DNA of 64,000 nt. Source: Maribacter caenipelagi. Its GTDB lineage: Bacteria; Bacteroidota; Bacteroidia; Flavobacteriales; Flavobacteriaceae. Under the pieces are notes generated by a model. That model was not told the origin of the DNA. It made no database searches and saw only the letters and a list, made by a program, of their open reading frames with translations. Every line of letters begins with the position of its first letter. The stretch's first letter is position 1. Shown one piece after another: positions 37,024 through 46,060 of the stretch. A program made the translations under genes and the position numbers. The stretch is taken from NCBI RefSeq assembly GCF_004364175.1, contig NZ_SNZW01000015.1, positions 196,326 through 260,325 on the forward strand. The letters run 5' to 3'.

Positions 37024-37725
37024 TTATTGTCCGTAATACGCATTTTTACCATGCTTACGCTCGTAGTGTTTTTTTATTAATGAATCTTTTAATCTGGGTG
37101 CGTCCGGATTAATCTGCAAGGTAAGATATGCCATATGGGCAACCGTCTCCAAAACCTTACTATTATAAACAGCCTTTGCAGCGGATTTACCCCATGCGAA
37201 AGGTCCATGGTTTCCTATAAGTACCATTTCCACTTCCTCGGAAGAAATACCTCGCTCCTGAAAGCAATCCAAAATCTGTATCCCCGTATTATGTTCATAA
37301 TTCCCCTCTATCAGACTATCCTTCATAGGCTGCGCGCAAGGAATATCGGCAGTTAAATGGTCTGCATGGGTAGTCCCAAATATAGGAATGTCCCTTTGCG
37401 CCTGAGCCCAAGCTACCGAATATGTTGCATGGGTATGCGCTATACCACCTATATGGCTCCAATTTTTATACAAAAAGGCGTGTGTTTTGGTATCAGAGGA
37501 AGGGCGCATAGTTCCTTCAATAATATTATTATCAAAATCTAGGATAACTATATCCTCAGGTTTCAATTTTTCGTAGGGAACTCCACTGGGCTTAATGGCA
37601 AAAATACCATTCTCCCTATCTACCGCACTTACATTTCCAAAAGTGTAAATCACCAGACCAAGGTTGTTCAACTCAATATTCGCTTCGAAACACTCCTGTT
37701 TTAATTGGTTATATCTTGAAGTCAT
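37024..37725 (-). CDS. araD: L-ribulose-5-phosphate 4-epimerase
   Basis: Converts L-ribulose 5-phosphate to D-xylulose 5-phosphate, joining the pentose phosphate pathway. 233 residues of the class II aldolase/epimerase fold. Zinc ligands His97 and His99 (GIAHTHATYSVAWAQ) and His173 (IGNHGPFAWGK) are present, as are the phosphate-binding NVSAVDRENGIFAIKPSGV and MRPSSDTKTHAFLY. GTTHADHL is typical of AraD over fuculose-phosphate aldolase. It starts 4 bp after araB stops, indicating translational coupling. Confidence 0.96.
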   Translation of the reverse strand: MTSRYNQLKQECFEANIELNNLGLVIYTFGNVSAVDRENGIFAIKPSGVPYEKLKPEDIVILDFDNNIIEGTMRPSSDTKTHAFLYKNWSHIGGIAHTHATYSVAWAQAQRDIPIFGTTHADHLTADIPCAQPMKDSLIEGNYEHNTGIQILDCFQERGISSEEVEMVLIGNHGPFAWGKSAAKAVYNSKVLETVAHMAYLTLQINPDAPRLKDSLIKKHYERKHGKNAYYGQ

Positions 37726-37729
37726 GTCT

Positions 37730-39403
37730 TTATTTTTTTAATGTGCTTTCCATAAATTGTCCAAGGCTTTCGTAGGACGCTATCAGCTTTTCATACTCTT
37801 TTACAGCCTCGGGCTGTGGTTGGTATTCAGCTTCGTAGTTACTTCCCATTTTCTTACTCGCTTCACTAACGTTGGGGTATATACCTGCTGCCACCGCCGC
37901 ATAAATAGCAGCTCCCAATGCAGGGGCTTGGTCAGATTCCGCTACCTTAATGGGCATGTTCATTACATTGGCCAACGTTTGCATAATAAAAGGTGATTTT
38001 CTAGCAACGCCACCAATACCCACTACTGACTCTATTTTAACACCCTCTTCTTGAAATCTTTCGGCTATTTTCTTAGAACCGAAACATATGGCATTTATCA
38101 ATGCCTTGAAAATATGTGGTGCTTTTGAGCCCAGCGATAAACTTGCGATTGCACTTTTCAAATTCTGGTCGGCATCGGGGGTCCTTCGTCCGTTAATCCA
38201 ATCCAAGGCTGTTGGTATACTCTCTGACAAGGGAATGGACTCTGCTGCATCTGATAATCTCAGGATAAAATCGCTTTCTATTTGCTTTCTCAAATCCTCT
38301 TTTTGTTGGTCTGAAAGAATATCCGAGGTCATCACCAAATTATCCACAGGCCAGGAAAGGACGTCCTTGAACCAGGCCAAAAGGTCTCCAAATGCGGACT
38401 GACCAGCTTCCAACCCTACAAATCCGGGGATGACGGAACCATCTACTTGACCACATATTCCTTTTATGGTCTTACCGTCTAACTCCGTTTCTTTGGCCAC
38501 GATAATATCACAGGTACTAGTACCCATAACCCTTACCAAAGCATTCTCATCTATTCTGGCACCAACGGCACCGGAATGGGCGTCAAAAGTGCCCACGGCA
38601 ACTACGGTATCGGTGGTCAATCCCAATTTCTGCGCCCATTCTTGACTAAGGTTTCCCGCTACCTCATCGGAAGTATAAGTTTCGTCATACAATCGGTCTC
38701 GCAATTCCGCAGCGTAAGGATGCAACAATCCAAGGAATTCCTTTGATGGCAGGCCGCCCCAACTCTCATGCCACATGGCTTTGTGCCCTGCAGCACATCG
38801 ACTGCGCTTAAAGGTCTTTAAATCCTTGTTATCTATAATTAAATAGGTCATGAGGTCACAATGCTCCATCCACGTATACGCCTCTTTTAGCACTGCTTTA
38901 TCCTCTTCCACCACATGGGCAATCTTTGCCCAGAACCATTCGGACGAGTAGATGCCCCCAACAAATTTGGTATAATCTACCCCCCCCCAAGTAGCTGCCA
39001 GTTCGTTTATTTTTTCGGCTTCGGTAATGGCTGTATGATCCTTCCACAACACCATCATGGCATTGGGGTTATCTTCAAAACCATCTACCATGGCCAACGG
39101 TGTTCCATCTTTTGCTATCGGCACCGGTGAAGAACCGGTCGTGTCGATACATATTGCCTTAATGGCCGATGGCTCTATTTTACCTTTTGAAACCACTACA
39201 GATATGGTTCTTTCCAATCCTTCGATATGATCCAAAGGATGTTGTCTGAACCGATTGCTGGAAGGGTCGCAATACATACCCTTTTTCCATCTTTGGTACC
39301 AGTGCACTTCAGAGGCTACTTCCTTTCCATTTTCTGAATCTATCAGTACGGCCCTAACGGAATCCGAACCATAATCCAATCCTATAACGTAATTATTTTT
39401 CAA
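37730..39403 (-). CDS. araB: Ribulokinase
   Basis: Phosphorylates L-ribulose to L-ribulose 5-phosphate. The 557-residue FGGY-family kinase matches the AraB length. It has VIGLDYGSDSVRAVLIDSE at the N-terminus (phosphate 1), VRVMGTSTCDIIVA in the middle, GLEAGQSAFGDLLAWF, and the adenosine motif VVGIGGVARKSPFIMQ followed by DQAPALGAAIYAAVAAG. It follows GH127 by 20 bp and precedes araD by 4 bp. Confidence 0.96.
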   Translation of the reverse strand: MKNNYVIGLDYGSDSVRAVLIDSENGKEVASEVHWYQRWKKGMYCDPSSNRFRQHPLDHIEGLERTISVVVSKGKIEPSAIKAICIDTTGSSPVPIAKDGTPLAMVDGFEDNPNAMMVLWKDHTAITEAEKINELAATWGGVDYTKFVGGIYSSEWFWAKIAHVVEEDKAVLKEAYTWMEHCDLMTYLIIDNKDLKTFKRSRCAAGHKAMWHESWGGLPSKEFLGLLHPYAAELRDRLYDETYTSDEVAGNLSQEWAQKLGLTTDTVVAVGTFDAHSGAVGARIDENALVRVMGTSTCDIIVAKETELDGKTIKGICGQVDGSVIPGFVGLEAGQSAFGDLLAWFKDVLSWPVDNLVMTSDILSDQQKEDLRKQIESDFILRLSDAAESIPLSESIPTALDWINGRRTPDADQNLKSAIASLSLGSKAPHIFKALINAICFGSKKIAERFQEEGVKIESVVGIGGVARKSPFIMQTLANVMNMPIKVAESDQAPALGAAIYAAVAAGIYPNVSEASKKMGSNYEAEYQPQPEAVKEYEKLIASYESLGQFMESTLKK

Positions 39404-39423
39404 TTTAACCTAATTCTATTTGA

Positions 39424-41406
39424 TTATTTCAACGAACTATCTAACCACACCTTCATCTTACCCGGACCTCTATTAGACCATGCGTAATAGGGTATCGCTT
39501 TAAAATCTCCGCTTGTTATCGTATTTACCCCTTCTAATAGTTCTTCCTCCATTTGCACTTCAAAATCATTGGATTTATAAAGGGTGAAATCATTAATATC
39601 TGTTTTATTATCGATTTCTTCAACCGCATATACCAATGGTCCGTATTCCATTGCAAGTTTGCCTTGATTCTCCACAACTTTATCCGATGTTTCTACCATA
39701 CGTACTTCCATTGGGAATTTGAGTTCGATATTTTTTCCATTCACTTTTTCTCCAGATAATGTAATGTATCCATCTAAGGAATTAATAACCTCTTTTTCTC
39801 CGTCAATATAAACCGCCACATTCTCCGATGGCGGATTTACATAATTGTAAAGTCCACCCGGTAGCACTTTATTATGGGCCCAACCCGGAATACGCAATTT
39901 TAAATTATAATCTGTTCCTTTATCCGAGTTGATGTCCACATTGACAGTTCCATCCCAAGGATAAGCAGTCTTTTGCGAAATATCGATTTTGTTATTTGGC
40001 AAATCGATAACGGCATTATTGGAGGCATATAAATTCACATACACATCGCTGTCATTTTTAGCATAAATTAGTCCTGGTAATGCAGGGATAAACCGAACAA
40101 CATTTGTAGGACAGCAAGAACAATCAAACCATGATTTTCTGGTTACAGACCCTTGGTTAAACTCATATTTACCATCGGATTCCAAAGGATTTGGGTAGAA
40201 AAATTCTGTACCACTTAAAGACAGGCCAGAAATCAAACCATTGTAAAGCGTTCTTTCGATTACATCATAATATTTAACGTCACCTGTCATATTGAACAGT
40301 CTTTGGTTCCAATAGACATTGCCAATTGCCGCACAAGTTTCATTGTAAGCGGTTAAATTAGGTAGCTGGTAATTCTCCCCAAAGGCTTCATTTTCATGGG
40401 TGGCACCAATACCACCGGTAATGTACATTTTCTTATCTACCATATTGTCCCATAAATCATCAATGGCCTCGTGGTAAGCGGAATCATCTTTTAAAGTGGC
40501 AATATCGGTCATGGCAGCGTACATATAAACTGCCCTTACGGCATGACCTACTACTTCATCCTGTTGCACAACGGGAACATGATCCTGAGAATACTCCCCA
40601 AAAAGTTCATGGTTATCAGGGTTACCGCGATTATCCAAAAAATATTTGGCTAAATCCAAATATGCATCTTTTCCGGTAACTTCGTATAATTTAATCAATC
40701 CGGTTTCAATTATTTGATGACCCGGCACTATTGCTATTTTACCTTCCTCGTCACCAAATGTATCCACCATTAAATCCGCATTCTTTAAAGCGATATCCAA
40801 AAAGTTCCGGTTACCCGTGGCTTTGTAATGTACTATAGCGGCCTCATACATATGACCTGCATTATATAGTTCATGGCTTGTAGCTAGTGACTCCCAGCGT
40901 TTACCTTCTTTAACGGCAACCCACTCCGCAGGCGGTTCTGCTGGATTTATAGTTCGCCAGGTAGTTAAGTAACCATCTGGCTCTTGCCCTACCTCGACAA
41001 TACCTATTAAAGAATCCAGTAATTTCTCTAAAGGAGGATTAGGTGAACTTATCAAGGAATTAGAGGCGCCTTCTATAACCTTAAACACATCGGAATCGTC
41101 AAAAGGCATAACACCTCTTACTTTACCATCCATTTTACCACCCGCAATTAAAAAATTATCAAACCTTCCCTCTTCCTTACATTTCTTTATGGCATAAACT
41201 ATTGTTTTATCCTGAACACGTTTAATTATTGGCAACCAAAAATCATCGGTAAGTTGAACATTTTGAATATTAACAGGCGAAATTTCATAACCAATTGTAG
41301 ATTCAGAGGAAGCATTTTCTGCATCTTCCGCTGTAACATCCTGCTTGAAGCCAAAAAAACTTATTACAGAAGTTGCAAGAACAACTATGGGAATCGCTCG
41401 TTTCAT
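39424..41406 (-). CDS. Beta-L-arabinofuranosidase, GH127
   Basis: Releases beta-linked L-arabinofuranose in characterised GH127 enzymes such as HypBA1. The 660-residue protein begins MKRAIPIVVLATSVISFFGF, a signal-like helix. The zinc-thiolate catalytic site is complete: Glu356 and Cys358 (YNETCAAIGNVYW), Cys431 and Cys432 (WFDCSCCPTNVVRF), with one of the vicinal cysteines as nucleophile. The (alpha/alpha)6 barrel covers about 50-450, followed by beta-sandwich domains. It lies 11 bp after the GH51 gene and 20 bp before araB, so liberated arabinose feeds the co-encoded pathway. Other GH127 activities are possible, but the ara context supports arabinose. Confidence 0.9.
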   Translation of the reverse strand: MKRAIPIVVLATSVISFFGFKQDVTAEDAENASSESTIGYEISPVNIQNVQLTDDFWLPIIKRVQDKTIVYAIKKCKEEGRFDNFLIAGGKMDGKVRGVMPFDDSDVFKVIEGASNSLISSPNPPLEKLLDSLIGIVEVGQEPDGYLTTWRTINPAEPPAEWVAVKEGKRWESLATSHELYNAGHMYEAAIVHYKATGNRNFLDIALKNADLMVDTFGDEEGKIAIVPGHQIIETGLIKLYEVTGKDAYLDLAKYFLDNRGNPDNHELFGEYSQDHVPVVQQDEVVGHAVRAVYMYAAMTDIATLKDDSAYHEAIDDLWDNMVDKKMYITGGIGATHENEAFGENYQLPNLTAYNETCAAIGNVYWNQRLFNMTGDVKYYDVIERTLYNGLISGLSLSGTEFFYPNPLESDGKYEFNQGSVTRKSWFDCSCCPTNVVRFIPALPGLIYAKNDSDVYVNLYASNNAVIDLPNNKIDISQKTAYPWDGTVNVDINSDKGTDYNLKLRIPGWAHNKVLPGGLYNYVNPPSENVAVYIDGEKEVINSLDGYITLSGEKVNGKNIELKFPMEVRMVETSDKVVENQGKLAMEYGPLVYAVEEIDNKTDINDFTLYKSNDFEVQMEEELLEGVNTITSGDFKAIPYYAWSNRGPGKMKVWLDSSLK

Positions 41407-41417
41407 TTTAGAGTTTT

Positions 41418-42974
41418 TTACTTAATTCCTTCTAAAACCAATACTGAAAAAGGAGGAATGGTGACTTCTAACATTCCTTTCTTAAACTTAAAATCCTTGA
41501 AATTTTTAGGCTCTATCTTATTTGGATTTTCAAAGGAATTATGGTCTTGTAAATTTTCAGAACTCAATAGCGACCCTGTCATATTCTTTAGTCCCAGCTC
41601 GTTCAAATCAATGGAAACTGGAGTACCATTTTTTGTATCGATATTGGTGAAGGAAATATGGACTTTATCGTTTGCATCTTTGGAAGCAGAAACCGTTAAT
41701 GCAGGTAGGGATTCCTTATTATACGCATACATAGGCGAATCAAAAGATAATGGGATTAACGTGGCATCTTGATGAACTTTGTACATATTCATCACATGAT
41801 AGGTAGGCGTTAAAATCATTTTTTCCTTATCCGTAAGAATAACTGCCTGTAAAACATTTACCGCTTGAGCCAAATTCGCCATTTTTACTCGGTCTGCATG
41901 ATTGTTGAAAATATTCAAGTTCATTCCTGCAATCATGGCATCACGCATTGTATTTTGCTGATACAAAAATCCAGGATTTGTACCTTCCGATACTTCATAC
42001 CAACCACCCCATTCATCAACGATAAGGTCAACTTCCATATTCTTATCATACTTGTCCATAATTGCCGTATGCTTAACGATAAGCTCCTCCATTAACCAAG
42101 ACTCTTTCATAGTTTTGAAATAGGTGTCCTCATTAAAATTCACATCCGGACCTTTTGCATCCCAATCAATTACCGAATAATGATGAAGTGCAACGCCTTG
42201 CAACATATTTTTCGGAATATTTTTCATCAAAACTTCTGTCCAATTGTAATCATCGTTACTAGCGCCTGAAGCAATTTTGTAAATACCACCTTCTACATCG
42301 GCATCGGACATAAATGTTACATATTTTTTATAGATATCTGCATAGTATTCCGGGCGCATATTACCACCACAACCCCAAGCTTCATTACCTATGCCCCAAT
42401 ACTTTACTCCCCAAGGCTCTTCACGACCGTTTTCGCGTCTTAAATCGGACATAGGACTTTTTCCTTTAAAATTGGTGTACTGGACCCAATCTGCTAATTC
42501 TTGAACACCTCCACTACCAACATTTCCAGATAAATATGGTTCGGCCCCTAGCTCTTCGCAAAGATTTAAGAAATTATGAGTACCAAAACTATTATCCTCG
42601 GTAACCCCACCCCACCAAGTGTTGACTATGGTCGGTCTTTTATCCAAGTCACCAATACCATCCATCCAATGATAAGTATCGGCAAAACAACCTCCAGGCC
42701 ATCTCAGATTTGGAATCTGTAATTCTTTTAGGGCATCTATAATATCAAGACGTACACCAGCAGAATTTGGAATAGCGCTAGAATCCCCAACATAAAAGCC
42801 TTCATATATACAACGTCCTAAATGCTCTGCAAAATGACCATAGATGTGTTTACTGATAGTTGGCGCGTTGTCTGAAGCATCAAGCTTGATAGTCGTAATT
42901 TCTTGACATGTGGATATTTGAGAATAAGAGCAAATAATCACCGTTAAAATTGATAGTAAGATTTTTCTACACAT
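41418..42974 (-). CDS. Alpha-L-arabinofuranosidase, GH51
   Basis: Removes alpha-L-arabinofuranosyl side chains from arabinoxylan or arabinan oligosaccharides. The 518-residue protein has a hydrophobic N-terminus (ILLSILTVIICSYSQI), suggesting export to the periplasm. The acid/base Glu198 lies in KYWGIGNEAWGCGGN and the nucleophile Glu321 in DLIVDEWGGWYEV. IYGHFAEHLGRCIYEGFYVG and NLRWPGGCFADTYHW are family signatures. It is the first gene of the minus-strand arabinose operon and is divergent from the Nudix-type regulator; a candidate operator lies 146 bp upstream. Confidence 0.95.
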   Translation of the reverse strand: MCRKILLSILTVIICSYSQISTCQEITTIKLDASDNAPTISKHIYGHFAEHLGRCIYEGFYVGDSSAIPNSAGVRLDIIDALKELQIPNLRWPGGCFADTYHWMDGIGDLDKRPTIVNTWWGGVTEDNSFGTHNFLNLCEELGAEPYLSGNVGSGGVQELADWVQYTNFKGKSPMSDLRRENGREEPWGVKYWGIGNEAWGCGGNMRPEYYADIYKKYVTFMSDADVEGGIYKIASGASNDDYNWTEVLMKNIPKNMLQGVALHHYSVIDWDAKGPDVNFNEDTYFKTMKESWLMEELIVKHTAIMDKYDKNMEVDLIVDEWGGWYEVSEGTNPGFLYQQNTMRDAMIAGMNLNIFNNHADRVKMANLAQAVNVLQAVILTDKEKMILTPTYHVMNMYKVHQDATLIPLSFDSPMYAYNKESLPALTVSASKDANDKVHISFTNIDTKNGTPVSIDLNELGLKNMTGSLLSSENLQDHNSFENPNKIEPKNFKDFKFKKGMLEVTIPPFSVLVLEGIK

Positions 42975-43051
42975 AAAAAAAGATATTAGTATTATTGAAA
43001 TAAATCAAAATAATTTTTAAAAATGTCAATTAAATATTTGTAAGCTGAATC

Positions 43052-43073
43052 AATTTATATAATTATATGAATT
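43052..43073. promoter_or_regulatory. AT-rich near-perfect palindrome in the regulator/GH51 spacer
   Basis: A 22-bp stretch centred on ATATAATTATAT with AATT ends; only one pair of positions breaks symmetry. It lies 78 bp upstream of the GH51 start. It may be part of the regulatory region, but such palindromes arise easily in AT-rich DNA. Confidence 0.25.
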
Positions 43074-43119
43074 CGCTCGAAAACTTTATACTTGAAATAA
43101 AAAACAATAATAATTAAAA

Positions 43120-43140
43120 AAAGTGTGTTTTAAACACTTT
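43120..43140. promoter_or_regulatory. Candidate AraR operator, site 1 (GTGT-N7-ACAC palindrome)
   Basis: Perfect 7-bp arms AAAGTGT (43120-43126) and ACACTTT (43134-43140) around GTTTTAA. It stands in the 240-bp divergent spacer, 74 bp before the regulator start and 146 bp before GH51. The same spacing and core recur before the GH95 operon (46018-46036). Confidence 0.55.
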
Positions 43141-43214
43141 AAAAAATATTTTTATCAATACTGAAAAATCTAATAAAATAAGTAGATTGTTCACTTTATT
43201 GATTTCTCATCCAA

Positions 43215-43907
43215 ATGACACTAAGTAATTATAGTAACGAAGACAAAGTATTATTAGCTGTAGACTGTATAATATTTGGTTTTGATAAAGAAGAATTAAA
43301 AATTTTACTTATTCAACGTGACTTTGAACCCGAAAAGGGAAAATGGTCTCTTATAGGAGGTTTTCTTAAAAAAGAGGAAAATCTTGATGAAGCCGCAATT
43401 CGAGTATTACATCATCTAACAGGGTTAAATGACATCTATATGGAGCAACTTTACACTTTTAGTAAGGTGGATCGCGATCCTGCAGATAGAGCATTGTCCG
43501 TTGCCTATTATGCACTAATTGACATTAAAAATCACGATAGTAGTTTATTAAAACGTGAATCTTCAAAATGGTTTAATCTTAAAGACGCTCCTAATTTAAT
43601 ATTTGATCATAATAGAATGGTTGAAAGAAGTTTGGCACGTTTACAAAGAAAAGCGTTGAGCAAACCTATTGGTTTTGAACTTCTTCCTACAAAATTTACA
43701 ATGCGCCAGTTACAGAAATTATACGAAGCTATCTTAGAGAAAAAACTGGACAAACGAAATTTTATCAATAAATTTAATTCCTTGGATATTCTAATTAAAC
43801 TCGACGAAAAGGACATGAGCTCTTCAAAAAAAGGTGCCTATCTTTTTCAGTTTGATGAAGAAAAGTATAATAGTAAGGTGGAAGATGGTTTTAGTTTTAA
43901 ACTTTGA
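43215..43907 (+). CDS. araR: Nudix-fold transcriptional regulator of arabinose utilisation (AraR type)
   Basis: 230 residues. Residues 1-140 are a Nudix domain (KGKWSLIGGFLKKEENLDEA), but the REUxEE catalytic core reads RVLHHL, so hydrolysis is unlikely and the domain probably binds a sugar effector. Residues 150-230 form the winged helix seen in NrtR/AraR-type regulators (PTKFTMRQLQKLYEAILEKK, then RNFINKF). A Nudix-family AraR represses L-arabinose genes in Bacteroides thetaiotaomicron. Here the gene is divergent from the GH51-GH127-araBDA operon, which supports the same role; this is homology plus context. The symbol is used on that basis. Confidence 0.88.
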   Translation: MTLSNYSNEDKVLLAVDCIIFGFDKEELKILLIQRDFEPEKGKWSLIGGFLKKEENLDEAAIRVLHHLTGLNDIYMEQLYTFSKVDRDPADRALSVAYYALIDIKNHDSSLLKRESSKWFNLKDAPNLIFDHNRMVERSLARLQRKALSKPIGFELLPTKFTMRQLQKLYEAILEKKLDKRNFINKFNSLDILIKLDEKDMSSSKKGAYLFQFDEEKYNSKVEDGFSFKL

Positions 43908-44207
43908 GTTAAAATTTAATTATTAAGATTTAATTTTTAATTACAATTCAAAATATCCAATTAAAATATCTGAACTTAATAGCAGAAGCTATCCGAGATT
44001 TTAAATATAAAATAGTTTTCCTCCATAATAAAGATTACTTATTTAGTGTTGAAAATCGTAAAGAACTTAATTTCCTTTTGTCTAGCCGACAAATTTCGCA
44101 ATGCAATTTATTGTTTGAAATTTAAAACCATATATAATTATAAGTACTTAGCCAGAAATAATATGAGAAAAATATTCTATTCTTAAATATAGAATCTAAT
44201 TAAGTGC
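43908..44207. other. AT-rich spacer after the regulator, no gene seen
   Basis: 300 bp of low-complexity AT-rich sequence following the regulator stop. I see no credible reading frame and no clear terminator, only weak A/T inverted repeats. It is probably decayed DNA like the neighbouring stretch. Confidence 0.5.
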
Positions 44208-44395
44208 CTACTTATGAATTTCTTGAAGTTGTTTTCCATAATCTAAACCATGTTTATTGCAATCTATTAATAAAGGAATAGCTCCTTCTTTTGCCAGGAC
44301 CAAGACGATCTAATTCCCAATACTTCCTTCCAGTTCAGCCACACCGTTCACCACTACCTAATTCGTCAAATTCAAGTTCATTCAACATTTAGTTT
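44208..44395 (-). pseudogene. Remnant of a sugar-oxidising SDR (N-terminal part)
   Basis: The minus strand reads VVVNGVAELEGSIGN, a TAG stop, then IVLVLAKEGAIPLLIDCNKH and GLDYGKQLQEIHK before a stop at 44208-44210. This matches the start of SDRs of the type VVTGGAGLEGSIG...LAKEGAIPVIIDRN, common in oxidative fucose/sugar-acid pathways. About 50 codons remain, with mutated glycine motif (NGVAELEG) and an internal stop. Confidence 0.65.
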
Positions 44396-44418
44396 AAAAC
44401 CATAAATTCTTTGTTCAT

Positions 44419-45224
44419 TTAAAAAAAAAAAAAATGTTGCTCGTCCTCCTTAGAAAATTTCTTCAGAAATTCTTTAGCCGGTTGCAAGACTTTACCGTAA
44501 TTTCCAACCATCAAACATACGGGGCAATCTGAACCATAAAGGATTCGCTTCGGGCCAAAAGATTCTAAAACTACATCAATACAAGCTATAATCTCTTGTT
44601 GAGTCCATGCCTTGTAATCTGCTTCATTAATCAACCCAGATAGCTTAAAAGATACATTTTAAATCTTTCCCAATTCTTTAATTAATAAGGCCCAAGATGA
44701 AAAATAGCCATCCTTAATAGAAGGTTTGACGATGTGACCGAGTACAAATGTGATATTCGGAAACCTCTTTACAAATTCCAACACTACTGGAAGCTGATGC
44801 GGTACCATAAGATTTTCATAAATAAGCCCACTTTTTTTTGCAATTCGCCTATTCCTCTCAAAAATTCCATTCTAAGTAAAAATAAGGGGTCCGATTCCCC
44901 TTGAGCTACATGCCGATATCATTTCATCAAAGGATAGATTGTGTAATATTCCAAATCCTCATTTAATCGATTACTTCGCAAATCTACCGAAACAACAATT
45001 CCTTTTACAAAGTCATGATTCTTAGCTTGTTCCAGTAAAAAATCATTTTCCTTTATATTTTGGTCCGCTTGTACGGCTATACAACCATGTACAAATTTTT
45101 TTTATAAATTGGTTCTAAATCATTCGGTAAAAAGTCTTTTCTGATTTCAGACAATTCGTCATCGATCCAAGAGTGTTTCTCCTTTTTCATATCGCCAAAA
45201 ATGTTGATGTGAATCTATAATCAT
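44419..45224 (-). pseudogene. Decayed amidohydrolase (sugar lactonase, L-fuconolactonase-like)
   Basis: An amidohydrolase_2 gene broken by several frameshifts. It starts at ATG 45224 with MIIDSHQHFWRYEKG. After a frameshift near 45180 it continues HSWIDDELSEIRKDFLPNDL, then CIAVQADQNIKEN, KGIVVSVDLRS, RHVAQGESDPLFLLRMEFLR and VKRFPNITFVLGHIVKPS. It ends with an intact stretch (44634-44419) containing IDVVLESFGPKRILYGSDCP. Metal ligands H-x-H and the late Asp are recognisable, but the reading frame is not. Related enzymes hydrolyse L-fucono- or L-rhamnono-lactone. Confidence 0.82.
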
Positions 45225-45235
45225 TACTAATTACT

Positions 45236-45797
45236 TTAATCAAAATTTACCATGGCCTTTACTACTCCGGTTTCTGAAAGCAACCATGAATCAAAATTTT
45301 CTATTATTTCTGAAAAATGAATTTTGTGCGTAATAAATGATTTAGTTGGAAATTCTTTTATATGTTAGATGACTAATTGAAAAATTTCCATCGTAGCATT
45401 TCTACTACACAAAACGGTTGTCCCCTTGGCATGAATCTGTGGATGGCTATAAGTTAATTCACCAATAGACAAATCCACCAAAATATATTTTCCACCATGT
45501 GACATATAACCGATTCCCGACTCCAATGCCTTGCGGTTTCCTGTGGCATCAAAAACTGCTGTAGCCATATCTCCTCCAGTGATTTTTGCTATTTTTTCCT
45601 TTGGTTGACACATCACATTTATAGCGTGGGCGACACCGAATTCATTTTTAATATAATTCAACGGTTCATCGTTTACTTCCGTTCCACAAATACCAACTCG
45701 GCGCACCTAAAGTAATGCTTCCCCTCTCTTTTTTTAGCGGCATATCCTTTTCCAATAATTTAAAGTTATGTGGTTCCGCACATATTATATATTTCAT
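45236..45797 (-). pseudogene. Decayed zinc-type alcohol dehydrogenase (sugar dehydrogenase-like) with internal deletion
   Basis: Begins MKYIICAEPHNFKLLEKDMP at 45797, shifts frame near 45710, and reads RRVGICGTEVNDEPLNYIKN. It therefore jumps from the catalytic-domain start (VGICGTD...) straight into the middle of the Rossmann domain, losing about 100-150 residues. The rest (GDMATAVFDATGNRKALESG, GGKYILVDLSIG) continues, with another break near 45360, to TAA at 45236. It is an MDR of the sugar or polyol dehydrogenase group and would precede the amidohydrolase in a former operon. Confidence 0.8.
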
Positions 45798-45838
45798 CAA
45801 TCGCTATTATATTATGAGATTTTTATAAGATTATTGAA

Positions 45839-45930
45839 CTATTGCAAGCCCTCTATCTTCATCAAGGTTTTAAAATCATAGCCGATTAACCTATTAATAT
45901 CACTTTCTGACAAAGATTCAGAAATTTGTG
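45839..45930 (-). pseudogene. Unassigned C-terminal gene fragment
   Basis: Minus-strand frame reading ISESLSESDINRLIGYDFKT, then LMKIEGLQ and a TAG at 45839-45841. The pattern LSE.DI..LIG.DF... resembles the C-terminal helix of amidohydrolases or membrane dipeptidases, but it is too short to assign. It lies upstream of the alcohol dehydrogenase relic on the same strand. Confidence 0.35.
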
Positions 45931-46017
45931 CTTATTACTAAGGATTTAAACACCTAAAAGGAACTTTTTTCAAAATAATCAAAAAAGTTTCTTAAAATAT
46001 AAATTAAATATTTGATT

Positions 46018-46036
46018 ATGTGTATATTCAACACTT
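46018..46036. promoter_or_regulatory. Candidate AraR operator, site 2 (GTGT-N7-ACAC), upstream of GH95
   Basis: ATGTGT (46018-46023), ATATTCA, ACACTT (46031-46036), ending 24 bp before the GH95 start. It shares the outer core and spacing with site 1 at 43120-43140 and lies between a TTTG (46011-46014) and a TAATTGTT that could be the promoter elements. Confidence 0.5.
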
Positions 46037-46060
46037 AATTGTTAATTATCCTTTTTATAG

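Noticed and set aside
41254..41772. 172-residue plus-strand open frame
   Set aside because: It overlaps the GH127 and GH51 genes on the opposite strand and spans their junction. It has no family resemblance and is low in complexity; both opposite genes are unambiguous.
44419..44634. An intact 71-residue gene
   Set aside because: It is the C-terminal piece of a frameshifted amidohydrolase whose upstream parts are recognisable in other frames.
45365..45706. An intact 113-residue alcohol dehydrogenase-like gene
   Set aside because: It starts in the middle of a fold, with N-terminal and C-terminal pieces in other frames and a large internal deletion; it is a pseudogene.
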